Assembly (NCBI GenBank): GCA_937876985.1
Contig: CALEFT010000055.1
Span: 1 to 21,214, forward strand
Origin: an uncultured Clostridia bacterium
GTDB taxonomy: Bacteria; Bacillota; Clostridia; Saccharofermentanales; Saccharofermentanaceae
DNA: 21,214 nt
Direction of reading: 5' to 3'
The position numbers were made by a program, and so were the translations under genes. This document shows positions 1-7,876 of this stretch, piece after piece. The notes under the pieces were generated by a model. That model did not search any database. It was not told the origin of the DNA and saw only the letters and a program-made list of their open reading frames with translations. Position 1 is the stretch's first letter, and every line of letters begins with the position of its first letter.

Positions 1-122
1 GTTATCAGCAGAAAGTTCACCCAGGAGGCCCTGTTTTGATGAACTTCTTGCTGAACTTGGCGTTATCAGCAGAAAGTTCATCCAGGAAGCCCCGTTTTGA
101 TGAACTTCTTGCTGATGCTGCC
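1..122. repeat. Two tandem 61-nt hairpin repeat units
   Basis: Two units start at 1 and 62. Their first 54 bases match except at three positions (20/81, 27/88 and 32/93). Each unit carries an imperfect inverted repeat: TCAGCAGAAAGTTCA (5-19 and 66-80) faces TGAACTTCTTGCTGA (40-54 and 101-115), giving 13 Watson-Crick pairs and one G-T pair out of 15. The loop of unit 1 can form a further small CAGG/CCTG stem. The array may continue to the left of the window. A shorter relative of the right arm lies at 21135-21165. No coding function is apparent. It looks like a dispersed, REP-like intergenic element, but the family is not one I can name. Confidence 0.8.
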
Positions 123-230
123 TTATTAGCATTATTAATGAAAAAGGTTGTTTTCCATTAACAAACCTAAGAAAAACGAGAAAACAAGAGGGAATTATTA
201 CAAATTCGCTAAATTTTCGCTCAAATATAG

Positions 231-259
231 TTGCATCTTTAGGAAAGTAGTAATAAAAT
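231..259 (+). promoter_or_regulatory. Likely sigma-A promoter of the dcw operon
   Basis: TTGCAT (231-236) and TAAAAT (254-259) are separated by 17 nt, a good match to the housekeeping consensus. Transcription would begin near 266, leaving a leader of about 110 nt before mraZ. The predicted start lies directly against the GTGG boxes that begin at 269, which suits control by MraZ. The stretch 123-230 is AT-rich and I see only a weak inverted repeat in it. Confidence 0.65.
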
Positions 260-268
260 GGGAGCGTA

Positions 269-308
269 GTGGATGAATAGTGACAATTTGTGGTGGAAAG
301 TGGATGAA
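269..308 (+). promoter_or_regulatory. Putative MraZ operator (GTGG boxes)
   Basis: GTGG or GTGA boxes start at 269, 280, 290 and 300, so they fall about one helical turn apart on the same DNA face. The first and last are the identical nonamer GTGGATGAA. MraZ proteins are known to bind short G-rich repeats (TGGG or GTGG type) with a 10-nt period in their own promoter region. The position just after the predicted -10 element suggests repression of the operon by its first product. A further TGGG at 259-262 is one helical turn upstream and could be an extra box. Confidence 0.65.
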
Positions 309-376
309 ATGAAACACAATTGCAACGGATTGTATTTGAAGATTCACTAACAAGATTAGGCGAAGGAGGGGACGAC

Positions 377-805
377 ATGGCACGCGATATTAAGAAAGTC
401 GATGCTAAAGGAAGATTCTTCGTCCCATCCAAGGTTAAGCCCTTGCTCGGGACGGAAGTTGTAGTTACAAATAGTTTGGATAAGGGTTATTTGTGCGTGT
501 ATACAGCAAGTGATTTCGAGGAGATTAAGGAGCAGCTAAGTAATTTGAATTCTGTTAAGCAGGGTGTCCGTGTAATGAAGAGAGTAATTATCGGAGAGGC
601 TGTTGAGACTAATATTGATAGTCAGGGAAGACTTACTGTTACTCCAGAGTTGTGGGATAGAATCGGTGCTAACAAGGGTGATGAGATTTGCGTTTTCGAT
701 GTAGGCAATAAGCTTGAGATTTGTACAAGAGCTTTCTACGACAACCAGGAACTCGACCTAAGTGCACTAGAGATTCCAGAAGATTGCATTGTAAGTGGCT
801 TGTAA
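377..805 (+). CDS. mraZ: Transcriptional regulator MraZ
   Basis: This is a 142-residue protein of normal MraZ length. It has two SpoVT/AbrB-type half-domains, marked by DAKGR near residues 9-13 and DSQGR near 83-87, the DXXXR signature of the family. MraZ forms a ring-shaped oligomer that binds repeats upstream of its own gene and usually represses the dcw operon. The frame is open upstream to an ATG at 320, but the ATG at 377 is preceded by AAGGAGGGG at the right distance and gives the family's usual start (MARDIKKVDAKGRF). It is the first gene of the dcw operon and lies 19 nt before rsmH. It is probably autoregulated through the boxes at 269-308. Confidence 0.96.
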   Translation: MARDIKKVDAKGRFFVPSKVKPLLGTEVVVTNSLDKGYLCVYTASDFEEIKEQLSNLNSVKQGVRVMKRVIIGEAVETNIDSQGRLTVTPELWDRIGANKGDEICVFDVGNKLEICTRAFYDNQELDLSALEIPEDCIVSGL

Positions 806-824
806 TACGAATGAGGGTAAGGCA

Positions 825-1766
825 ATGGAGTTTAGTCATATACCGGTTTTGTATAACGAGTGCTTAGATGGATTGAATATTAAAGAAGATGGAATATATG
901 TCGATTGCACGATGGGTGGCGGCGGCCATAGTACGGGAATTCTAGAAAGGCTTTCTGATAAGGGAATGCTGATATCGTTTGATAAGGATGACGAGGCTCT
1001 AGAGACTTGCAGGAGACGAAGAGACGAGATAGGCAGAAGCAATTGGAAGATTGTGAAGACTGATTTCTCGAGAATAAGAGAAGTTCTCGAGGAGATGAAC
1101 ATTGATAAGGTTGACGGCATTTTGGCGGATTTGGGAGTGTCGTCGCATCAAATAGATACTGACGAGAGAGGCTTTTCGTATGTGACAGATGGCCCGCTAG
1201 ATATGAGGATGGATAAGACTCAGGCATTGTCGGCGAAGGTTGTGGTTAATACATATGGCGAGGAGGAGTTAGCGCGAATCTTCCGCTTGTATGGAGAGGA
1301 GAAGTTCTCGGGTAGGATCGCTGCCGGAATTGTGAGGGACAGAGCAAATAAGCCGTTCGAGAGAACTACTGAGCTTGCTAAGGCGATAGCATCTTATGTT
1401 CCAGCTAAGGCTCGTAAAGAGGACCAGCATCCAGCAAGACGATGCTTTCAGGCGATTCGAATAGAGGTTAACAACGAGCTAGCGTCGGTAGAAACACTGA
1501 TAAAGGACGGAATTGACTTATTAGGAAACGAAGGTCGAATGGCGGTGATATCGTTCCATTCGCTCGAGGACCGAATAGTTAAGGAAGGCTTCAAGGAAGC
1601 GATGAGTCCATGCACGTGTCCGAGAGAGTTTCCGGTCTGCGTATGTGGCAAGGTTAGCAAAGGAAAGGTCATTACGAAGAAGCCAATCGTTGCTAGCAGT
1701 GAAGAGATAAAGCTTAATTCGAGAGCGCATTGTTGTAAGCTTAGGCTTTTCGAAAAGGGCGAGTAA
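825..1766 (+). CDS. rsmH: 16S rRNA m4C1402 methyltransferase RsmH
   Basis: RsmH (MraW) uses SAM to methylate N4 of C1402 in the ribosomal P site. The protein is 313 residues, the same as in E. coli. Visible family motifs are HIPVLYNECL at the N-terminus, the SAM-binding DCTMGGGGHS, DLGVSSHQID, RGFSY followed by DGPLDMRMD, HPARRCFQAIRIEVN and FHSLEDRIVK. A GTG at 795 would extend it by ten residues and overlap mraZ. I prefer the ATG at 825 because GAGGGTAAGG precedes it and MEFSHIPVL is the normal family start. It is the second gene of the operon, and its partnership with mraZ is conserved across bacteria. Confidence 0.96.
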   Translation: MEFSHIPVLYNECLDGLNIKEDGIYVDCTMGGGGHSTGILERLSDKGMLISFDKDDEALETCRRRRDEIGRSNWKIVKTDFSRIREVLEEMNIDKVDGILADLGVSSHQIDTDERGFSYVTDGPLDMRMDKTQALSAKVVVNTYGEEELARIFRLYGEEKFSGRIAAGIVRDRANKPFERTTELAKAIASYVPAKARKEDQHPARRCFQAIRIEVNNELASVETLIKDGIDLLGNEGRMAVISFHSLEDRIVKEGFKEAMSPCTCPREFPVCVCGKVSKGKVITKKPIVASSEEIKLNSRAHCCKLRLFEKGE

Positions 1767-1834
1767 GAAACAAAATTAAGCTGGTTTAGAAGGCTGGCAG
1801 AGAAATATAAAGAGGTTACAGAAAGGAGAACTTT

Positions 1835-2479
1835 ATGTCGCGTTATGGTTCAGGGGATTTGACTAAGTCGAGTTATAATGTCGAGTTAGATCCGCTTGTG
1901 GCTGAGGTTTTTGCTGAGGTTGAGACAACTGGATATGTTGAGAGCTATTGCGCTGGTATTAGCCAGGATAGTCAGGAAGCGGCAAAGAAGACTTTTTCTG
2001 GGCCTGTTGCAATTCCTAAGCGAAGAGACAATAGAGAAGATATTAGCATCGAGAATTCTTCTGCTTATGTGAATCGCAAGATACATGTTCGTTCTGTTGA
2101 GATAATTATGTCGATTGTAGCAATTATTGTTGTGGGTGTTTTCTCTGCATTCATGCTTTATCCAAAGGCAGAGCTTTCTGAGATGAGCCGCAGAAATTCT
2201 GATTTGAAGGATGATATCTCGGATTTAAGAAGAGAGATTGTGGCTCAAGAGGGCGCGAATAATGGAATTACTGATATGGATAGTATTCGTGCGCAGGCTT
2301 TCGCGCTTGGTATGCAGGAACCTAATGCTAATCAGGTGGTTACACTTCCGATGCCAAATAGTGATAGACTAGTTTCGGTTATTACTTATGATGCGAATGG
2401 AATAAATGACGAAGTTTTGAGTCAAGCTACGAATAATTTGGTACAATACTATCATGAGAATTCAGAAATTCAGGAGTGA
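1835..2479 (+). CDS. ftsL: FtsL-like septal membrane protein
   Basis: This is a 214-residue bitopic protein with a cytoplasmic region of about 87 residues, one membrane segment (about 88-109) and a short heptad-like coiled coil (about 111-140). A tail follows that contains DMDSIRAQAFALGM, resembling the IXXXAXXXLGM motif of FtsL. FtsL pairs with DivIC/FtsB and with FtsQ/DivIB to activate the FtsW-PBP complex at the septum. Sequence identity in FtsL is always low, so the call rests on topology and on its place between rsmH and the PBP gene. The cytoplasmic part is longer than in typical FtsL (a few tens of residues) and looks unstructured. GAAAGGAG precedes the ATG by a few bases. The 68-nt gap before it shows no promoter. 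Confidence 0.8.
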   Translation: MSRYGSGDLTKSSYNVELDPLVAEVFAEVETTGYVESYCAGISQDSQEAAKKTFSGPVAIPKRRDNREDISIENSSAYVNRKIHVRSVEIIMSIVAIIVVGVFSAFMLYPKAELSEMSRRNSDLKDDISDLRREIVAQEGANNGITDMDSIRAQAFALGMQEPNANQVVTLPMPNSDRLVSVITYDANGINDEVLSQATNNLVQYYHENSEIQE

Positions 2480-2488
2480 TTGTGCTTG

Positions 2489-4825
2489 ATGGCAAAGAAA
2501 CATAATAATGTTAGTTCGAGAATGGCAATCATATTTTTTTGGTTGCTGTTTTCTGTTTTTGGAATATATCTGTGCTATGCTTTGTATCAGACAAGTGTAG
2601 TAAACCACGATAAATATGCCCAGCTTGCAGCTAGTACGCAGTGGAGACTACATCAGTATTCTGCTGAGCGTGGACAAATTTATGATGCCAATGGCACTTT
2701 GCTTGCTGCTAATTCATTTGATTATACAATTGCTATTACTCCTAGAAACTTGCACTCTAGTGCTACTTCTGAACAGAAGGCGACTCGTGAGCAGATTATT
2801 TCTACATTTTCTTCCTTGCTAGGAGTCGATCCAGCTGAGCTTGAGGAGATTATTCCAGTAGATCCTGATGATATGAATGACCCAAGAAATGAAGTTCTTG
2901 GATTAGATTTAGCACGTAATGTTCCTAAGGAGGTCAAGGAGCAGCTCGAGGCTTTTGTTAATCAGTATGAGATAGGTGGAATTTCTTTTATTGCTGTTCC
3001 GCAAAGATACTATACTTACGGACAATTCTTGTCACAGGTTCTTGGCTATGCAGTAAATGACGGAGTTAGTCTAAGAGGTATCTACGGATTAGAGGCATAT
3101 TATAACGATGTCCTATATGGTACAGATGGATATCGTTATGCAGAAGTAGATGCACAGACTGAAGGTGTGCTTCCATATTCCGAGCCTACGACAGTAGACC
3201 CGATAGATGGTAATAATCTTATTCTTAATATTGATGTGAATATTCAGCAGATTGCAGAAGAAGCGTGTAGAAGAGCTTATGAGACATATGCTCCAAGAGA
3301 TGGCGTCACTGCTATTGTTATGGATCCATATACTGGAGCAGTATATGCGATGGTATCTCTTCCAGACTATGACCTTAATGATCCATATGCTACGCCATAT
3401 GGTATGCACGAGATGTTATGGGATACGATGTCAAGCGAGGAGCAAGTAGAGTATTTGTTAAGTAATGTATGGAGAAATAGATGTATTTCTGATACATATG
3501 AGCCTGGTTCTACATTTAAGGCACTTACTACTGCAATTGCTCTCGAAGAAGGACTTACTAATGAGAATGAGGTTTTCTCTGATGCGCCTATTGCTGTGTC
3601 TGAGATTGATACGATTTCTTGTTGGCTTCAGAAGTCTAGCGGATATAACCATGGAGAAGAGACTCTGATTGAAGCGTTCCAGTATTCCTGCAACCCAATT
3701 TTTGTACAGTTGGCATATAGAATTGGTGTAGAACGTTATTATGAATATGTTCATTCCTTTGGTTTTTATGAGACAACAGGAATAGACCTTCCTGCAGAAG
3801 GAATCGGTATTTTCCACGAGGAGCCATCCTCTATTGATATGGCGTCTTTGTCATTTGGAGAGTCTTCTACAGTTACGCCTATTCAGCTACTTAATTCTTA
3901 TTGTGCGATAATTAATGGTGGTGACTTAATGGAGCCACACATCGTAAGATATATTACTGACCAGGAAGGAAATATCGTTGACGAGATAGAACCTGAGGTT
4001 ATTCGTACTATTTTCTCTGAAGAGACTTGTGCACGCGTCAGAGCCTTGATGGAGCGAGTAGTTTTGGATGGTACTGGTTCTGCCGGTTCTGTTCCTGGAT
4101 ATTCTGTAGCAGGTAAGACTTCTACATCTACAATTGAGATTGGTCCAATGGCTGGTGCGCACGTGCTTTCTTTTTCTTGCTATGCGCCTTCTTATGCACC
4201 AGAGATCGCGGTGCTTGTAGTAGTAAATAAGCCAGAGGACAATACAGTTGGTTCTTCTGCAGCTGCATCGACTGCGGCTGAGATTGTAGAAAGAACTCTT
4301 ACATACATGGGTGTCGAGAGAGTATTTACAGAAGAAGAGTTCGATGACATGGTAATTAGATATTATGTTCAGCCAGTATCCGGAATGTCTGCAGCACAGG
4401 CTAGCTCGAGAATTGGTGCGAATGGTATTTCTACTATTTACGGCGTACCATCTATGACCTCAGAGAGCATCGTGTCCTTCACATATCCAAGTATTGACGC
4501 GACGCTGTATAGCACAGGTATTGTTGTTATGTATCCAGAAGGAGTAACACAGGAAGAAATGCTCACGACTACCGTTCCAAACCTCGAAGGAAAGAGTGCG
4601 GTTGAGTGTATCAATGCTCTTCGTGATATGAATTTGAACGTGTATTTTGAAGGCGATATAACAGGAATTTGCAGCACACAGTCTATCGCGGCTGGAAGCG
4701 AAGTTCTTGCTGGTGAGATAATTACTGTTACTCTTGGAACAGACGGCGGTAGCGTATCAGTTGCGCCTGCTACTCCAACACCTGCACCTGCCCCTGAAGG
4801 CGACACAGGAACACAAGAAGGCTAA
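2489..4825 (+). CDS. ftsI: Class B penicillin-binding protein with PASTA repeats
   Basis: This 778-residue septal transpeptidase (FtsI/PBP2B/SpoVD type) crosslinks peptidoglycan outside the membrane. In order it has a membrane anchor (about 12-33), a PBP dimerisation region, the transpeptidase domain, two PASTA-like repeats (about 625-690 and 692-755) and a Pro/Ala/Thr-rich tail. The active-site serine is S341 in STFK and the SXN motif is S400-C-N402. The third motif reads K543-T-S545 where KTG is normal. The start is uncertain: AGGAG at 2472-2476 lies 12 nt from the ATG used here and 9 nt from an in-frame TTG at 2486, and another TTG is at 2480. The gene follows ftsL almost directly. FtsW at 7877 is its likely glycosyltransferase partner. 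Whether it serves division or sporulation cannot be decided from sequence, but the setting favours division. Confidence 0.92.
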   Translation: MAKKHNNVSSRMAIIFFWLLFSVFGIYLCYALYQTSVVNHDKYAQLAASTQWRLHQYSAERGQIYDANGTLLAANSFDYTIAITPRNLHSSATSEQKATREQIISTFSSLLGVDPAELEEIIPVDPDDMNDPRNEVLGLDLARNVPKEVKEQLEAFVNQYEIGGISFIAVPQRYYTYGQFLSQVLGYAVNDGVSLRGIYGLEAYYNDVLYGTDGYRYAEVDAQTEGVLPYSEPTTVDPIDGNNLILNIDVNIQQIAEEACRRAYETYAPRDGVTAIVMDPYTGAVYAMVSLPDYDLNDPYATPYGMHEMLWDTMSSEEQVEYLLSNVWRNRCISDTYEPGSTFKALTTAIALEEGLTNENEVFSDAPIAVSEIDTISCWLQKSSGYNHGEETLIEAFQYSCNPIFVQLAYRIGVERYYEYVHSFGFYETTGIDLPAEGIGIFHEEPSSIDMASLSFGESSTVTPIQLLNSYCAIINGGDLMEPHIVRYITDQEGNIVDEIEPEVIRTIFSEETCARVRALMERVVLDGTGSAGSVPGYSVAGKTSTSTIEIGPMAGAHVLSFSCYAPSYAPEIAVLVVVNKPEDNTVGSSAAASTAAEIVERTLTYMGVERVFTEEEFDDMVIRYYVQPVSGMSAAQASSRIGANGISTIYGVPSMTSESIVSFTYPSIDATLYSTGIVVMYPEGVTQEEMLTTTVPNLEGKSAVECINALRDMNLNVYFEGDITGICSTQSIAAGSEVLAGEIITVTLGTDGGSVSVAPATPTPAPAPEGDTGTQEG

Positions 4826-4832
4826 GTTTGGG

Positions 4833-4860
4833 GCATAGACCTTTTCGAAAAGGGCTATGC
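4833..4860 (+). other. Inverted repeat between the PBP gene and murE-murF
   Basis: GCATAG (4833-4838) pairs with CTATGC (4855-4860), and CCTTTTC pairs with GAAAAGG in the centre. The 28 nt are perfectly self-complementary except for one A-G mismatch. No T run follows, so it is not a standard terminator. It may be an RNA processing or stability hairpin, or a protein-binding palindrome. The 15-mer CTTTTCGAAAAGGGC in it also occurs at 1746-1760 near the end of rsmH. Confidence 0.6.
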
Positions 4861-4921
4861 AGAAGAATTTGCACCGATGGAAGGATTGTAGTATTCTTTC
4901 TAATCGTGATAGGAGACGATT

Positions 4922-7843
4922 ATGGCAATGTTACTTAAGACGTTGGTTAGAGGAATTACATATAAGCACCTTGCTGGAAGCATGGATATTAGAATTAGTG
5001 GAGTCGAGAACAATTCAAAAGAGGTGTTCGAGGATAACGCATTTGTCTGTATTCTTGGAGCCAAGGGTGACGGACATAAATATATTCCTAGCGCAATAGC
5101 AGGTGGAGCTACTTGTATCATTGTAGATACGATTAGAAGTAGTGAAGCTGAGGAATATGTGCAGATGGCGCTTTCTCATGCGAAGAATAACCCTGATACT
5201 TTCGCAGTTTTGGAGATGACAGACAATAGAAAGCGCATTGCAGAACTAAGTGCGAATTATTTTAGTCATCCAGAGGGAAGACTAGACTTAATTGGTGTTA
5301 CTGGAACAAAGGGTAAGACCACTACTACATATATGATTTATGACATCATGCGTCGTGCGGACGAGACTTCTGGCCTTATTGGAACAGTAAACAATATCAT
5401 TGGTGATAAGAAAAGACCAGCACATAGGACTACGCCTGAGGCGTTTGAGCTTTTCGAACTGTTCGAGGAGTTCGCGAAGGCAGATGCTGACTCTTGTGTG
5501 ATGGAGGTCTCATCGCTTGGACTTAAGCAGGATCGCGTCCATGGCTTGAGATTCGATGTAGCATGTTTTACCAATTTATACGAGGATCATATCGCTCCAG
5601 ATGAGCATCCTGATATGCAAGACTATCTAGATAGTAAGCTTAAGATTTTTGATTCGGCGAATGAGGCTATTATTAACAAGGGCTGCGCTGTTGCTGATAA
5701 AGTTATTGATTACGCTTCTGCGAAGGGATGTCAGGTGTTCACCTATGGATTTACGCCGGACTGTGACATTTATGCGAAGGACCTTAAGCCTACTCGCAGA
5801 AATAATCTCGACGGTACGAGTTTCAATGTACTTACGCCATGGTTCGAGGGCGAATTGTTCGTTTCTTTGCCGGGTGAGTTTAATGTTGAAAATGCTCTAT
5901 GTGCGATTGGCGTAGCGGGAGTTCTTAAGGTTCCTTTTGAGACTATAAGGGAAGCATTTTCTAATGTGTTCGTACCGGGTAGAACGCAGCTTGTTCCAAA
6001 TGAGCTTGGTGCGACTATCGTAGTAGACTATGCGCATAACGGTGCGAGCCTTGAGAGCGTGATTTCTTCTTTGAAGAAGGATATTAAGGGTAAGACGATT
6101 ACTGTTTATGGCTGCGGCGGTCAGCGTGCTGTTACTAGACGCGTAGAGATGGCTCATGCAGCTTCTCGCAATTCTGATATTTCCATCATTACCTCCGACA
6201 ATCCTCGTAACGAGGATCCGATGAAGATTATTGACGATATCGCTCGTGCAATGGACGAGTGTGCTAACTATGTCATTGAGCCTGACAGAAGGTCTGCGAT
6301 TTTGATGGCAATAGATATGGCAGAAGAAGGTGACCTTGTAATTATCGCTGGTAAGGGCCACGAGGACTATCAGGAAATCTGTGGTGTGCGTCACCACTTC
6401 GATGACTTTGAGGAAGCATCAAAGGCCGTCAAAATAAGACTTTGTAACACTGTTACACCAATGTTTTCTCTTGATGAGCTTACTTCCTCTCTCTCGAAAA
6501 GCATCAATCTCCAAATTCTTTCTGCAAGCAAGGCTAATTCTCGCGATATTATGCTAACAGGTGTATCGAAGGATTCCAGAACGATTAAGCAAGGTGATTT
6601 ATATGTCGCTTTGGTAGGCGAGAGATTCGATGGACATGACTTTATCAAGGCTTCTTACGAAGCTGGTTCTCGTGTAATGGTGATTAGTGATACAGGAAAG
6701 CTCGATAATCTTGATAAGGAGATTTTGTCTGACTGCACATTCATTCTTGTAGAAGATACTCTTATTACTCTTGGCAAAATTGCTTCTATTTATCGAGAAA
6801 TACTTGGTAAGCATGGAACAAAAGTAATTGCAGTTACAGGTTCAGTTGGCAAGACGACTACAAGAGAGATGATTACTTGTGGACTATCTAGAAGCTTTGT
6901 AGTTTCTTCTACTAAGGCTAATCAGAATAACGAGATTGGTATGCCGATGACTATTCTCGAGACTCCTATCGGTACAGATGTGCTTGTTCTTGAGATGGGA
7001 ATGAGACTTCGTGGAGAGATTTCTTACCTAACTAATATCGCGAAGCCTGATATTGCAGTCATTACTAATATTGGCTATTCGCATATCGAGCGTCTTGGTA
7101 GCAGAGAAGAAATCCGTAACGCAAAGCTAGAAATTCTCGAAGGCTTACGCGACGGTGGAGCATTCATCTATAACGGCGAAGACGATATGCTTGTAAAATT
7201 TGTAGCAGAGAATGAAGCAAAGCTTCTGTCTCGTAACATTACATTAGTACCTGTTAGCATGGAGGATCTATCCTTGTTTAATGCGAAACTACAGGTTCAA
7301 GGTGTTCAATACATTCGCAATAGTCTAGTCGCATTAAATTGTGCGAAGATTCTTGGTGCTTCTATCGAAGGCGCAAATGAAGCACTAGCTGAATATACTG
7401 TACTTGATGGCAGAGGACAGACGACAGTAGTAGGTGATATTACTATCATTAACGATGCATATAATGCTGCACCAGAATCTATGGAGCTAGCCTTCGATAA
7501 TCTATCTAGAGTAGAAAATGCTACTCGTAAGATTATGGTTCTTGGTGGAATGTTAGAGCTTGGAGACTTCGCACCAATGCTACACAAGGAAGTTGGTCGT
7601 AAGGCCGCCAAAGTAAACGCAGATATCGTTCTTGTAACAGGTGATAACAAGAAGGATTTTATTGAAGGTGTTTACGAAGTAAATCCGAGTGCTAGAATAG
7701 AAGAGTATGAGAATACTAGCGACATAGAGCAAAGAATCGGAGAGCTTGCTTCTAGTGGCGATGTAATCTTATTCAAGGCATCTAACTCGTTTGGATTCGA
7801 GAAAATTGCGAAGAACCTAATAGAGAAGATTAATAGAGAATAA
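4922..7843 (+). CDS. murE-murF: Fused MurE-MurF: tripeptide and pentapeptide ligase
   Basis: One uninterrupted 973-residue frame encodes two complete Mur ligases. The MurE half (1 to about 510) has the P-loop GTKGKTT (128-134), the probable carbamylated lysine K239 and DNPR at 426-429. That last motif marks meso-diaminopimelate-adding enzymes. The MurF half (about 514-973) begins MFSLDELTS like a free MurF and has the P-loop GSVGKTT (640-646), NQNNEIGMPMT, EMGMRLRGEI and INDAYNAAPESM. The linker is only a few residues. MurE adds the third amino acid to UDP-MurNAc-dipeptide and MurF adds D-Ala-D-Ala, so the two steps are consecutive. AGGAG precedes the ATG. In MurE, SSL (196-198) and EDHIAPDEHPD replace the common SSH and DHLDXH signatures, and in MurF, GGMLELG replaces GDMLELG. 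All ATP-site motifs are intact, so both halves are probably active. Confidence 0.95.
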   Translation: MAMLLKTLVRGITYKHLAGSMDIRISGVENNSKEVFEDNAFVCILGAKGDGHKYIPSAIAGGATCIIVDTIRSSEAEEYVQMALSHAKNNPDTFAVLEMTDNRKRIAELSANYFSHPEGRLDLIGVTGTKGKTTTTYMIYDIMRRADETSGLIGTVNNIIGDKKRPAHRTTPEAFELFELFEEFAKADADSCVMEVSSLGLKQDRVHGLRFDVACFTNLYEDHIAPDEHPDMQDYLDSKLKIFDSANEAIINKGCAVADKVIDYASAKGCQVFTYGFTPDCDIYAKDLKPTRRNNLDGTSFNVLTPWFEGELFVSLPGEFNVENALCAIGVAGVLKVPFETIREAFSNVFVPGRTQLVPNELGATIVVDYAHNGASLESVISSLKKDIKGKTITVYGCGGQRAVTRRVEMAHAASRNSDISIITSDNPRNEDPMKIIDDIARAMDECANYVIEPDRRSAILMAIDMAEEGDLVIIAGKGHEDYQEICGVRHHFDDFEEASKAVKIRLCNTVTPMFSLDELTSSLSKSINLQILSASKANSRDIMLTGVSKDSRTIKQGDLYVALVGERFDGHDFIKASYEAGSRVMVISDTGKLDNLDKEILSDCTFILVEDTLITLGKIASIYREILGKHGTKVIAVTGSVGKTTTREMITCGLSRSFVVSSTKANQNNEIGMPMTILETPIGTDVLVLEMGMRLRGEISYLTNIAKPDIAVITNIGYSHIERLGSREEIRNAKLEILEGLRDGGAFIYNGEDDMLVKFVAENEAKLLSRNITLVPVSMEDLSLFNAKLQVQGVQYIRNSLVALNCAKILGASIEGANEALAEYTVLDGRGQTTVVGDITIINDAYNAAPESMELAFDNLSRVENATRKIMVLGGMLELGDFAPMLHKEVGRKAAKVNADIVLVTGDNKKDFIEGVYEVNPSARIEEYENTSDIEQRIGELASSGDVILFKASNSFGFEKIAKNLIEKINRE

Positions 7844-7873
7844 TAGAGAGACTAAGAGTAGAGAGACTAAGAA
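7844..7873 (+). repeat. 15-nt tandem duplication before ftsW
   Basis: TAGAGAGACTAAGAG (7844-7858) is followed directly by TAGAGAGACTAAGAA (7859-7873), identical at 14 of 15 positions. It fills the gap between the murE-murF stop codon and the ftsW ATG, where no clear Shine-Dalgarno sequence is seen. A second tandem duplication, of 12 nt (AACGCTAACAC plus T or A), lies just inside ftsW at 7913-7936. Confidence 0.85.
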
Positions 7874-7876
7874 ATA

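Noticed and set aside
1..122. CRISPR array
   Set aside because: The units are directly adjacent 61-nt repeats with no unique spacers and no cas genes are present.
146..167. Weak inverted repeat GGTTGTT...AACAAACC upstream of mraZ
   Set aside because: Pairing needs a bulge and is AT-rich, with no T run, so I do not call a terminator.
320..376. Upstream ATG extension of mraZ
   Set aside because: The ATG at 377 has a strong ribosome site and the family's normal N-terminus; the extension lies in the leader.
4833..4860. Palindrome as an intrinsic terminator
   Set aside because: No T run follows, and terminating here would cut off essential genes downstream.
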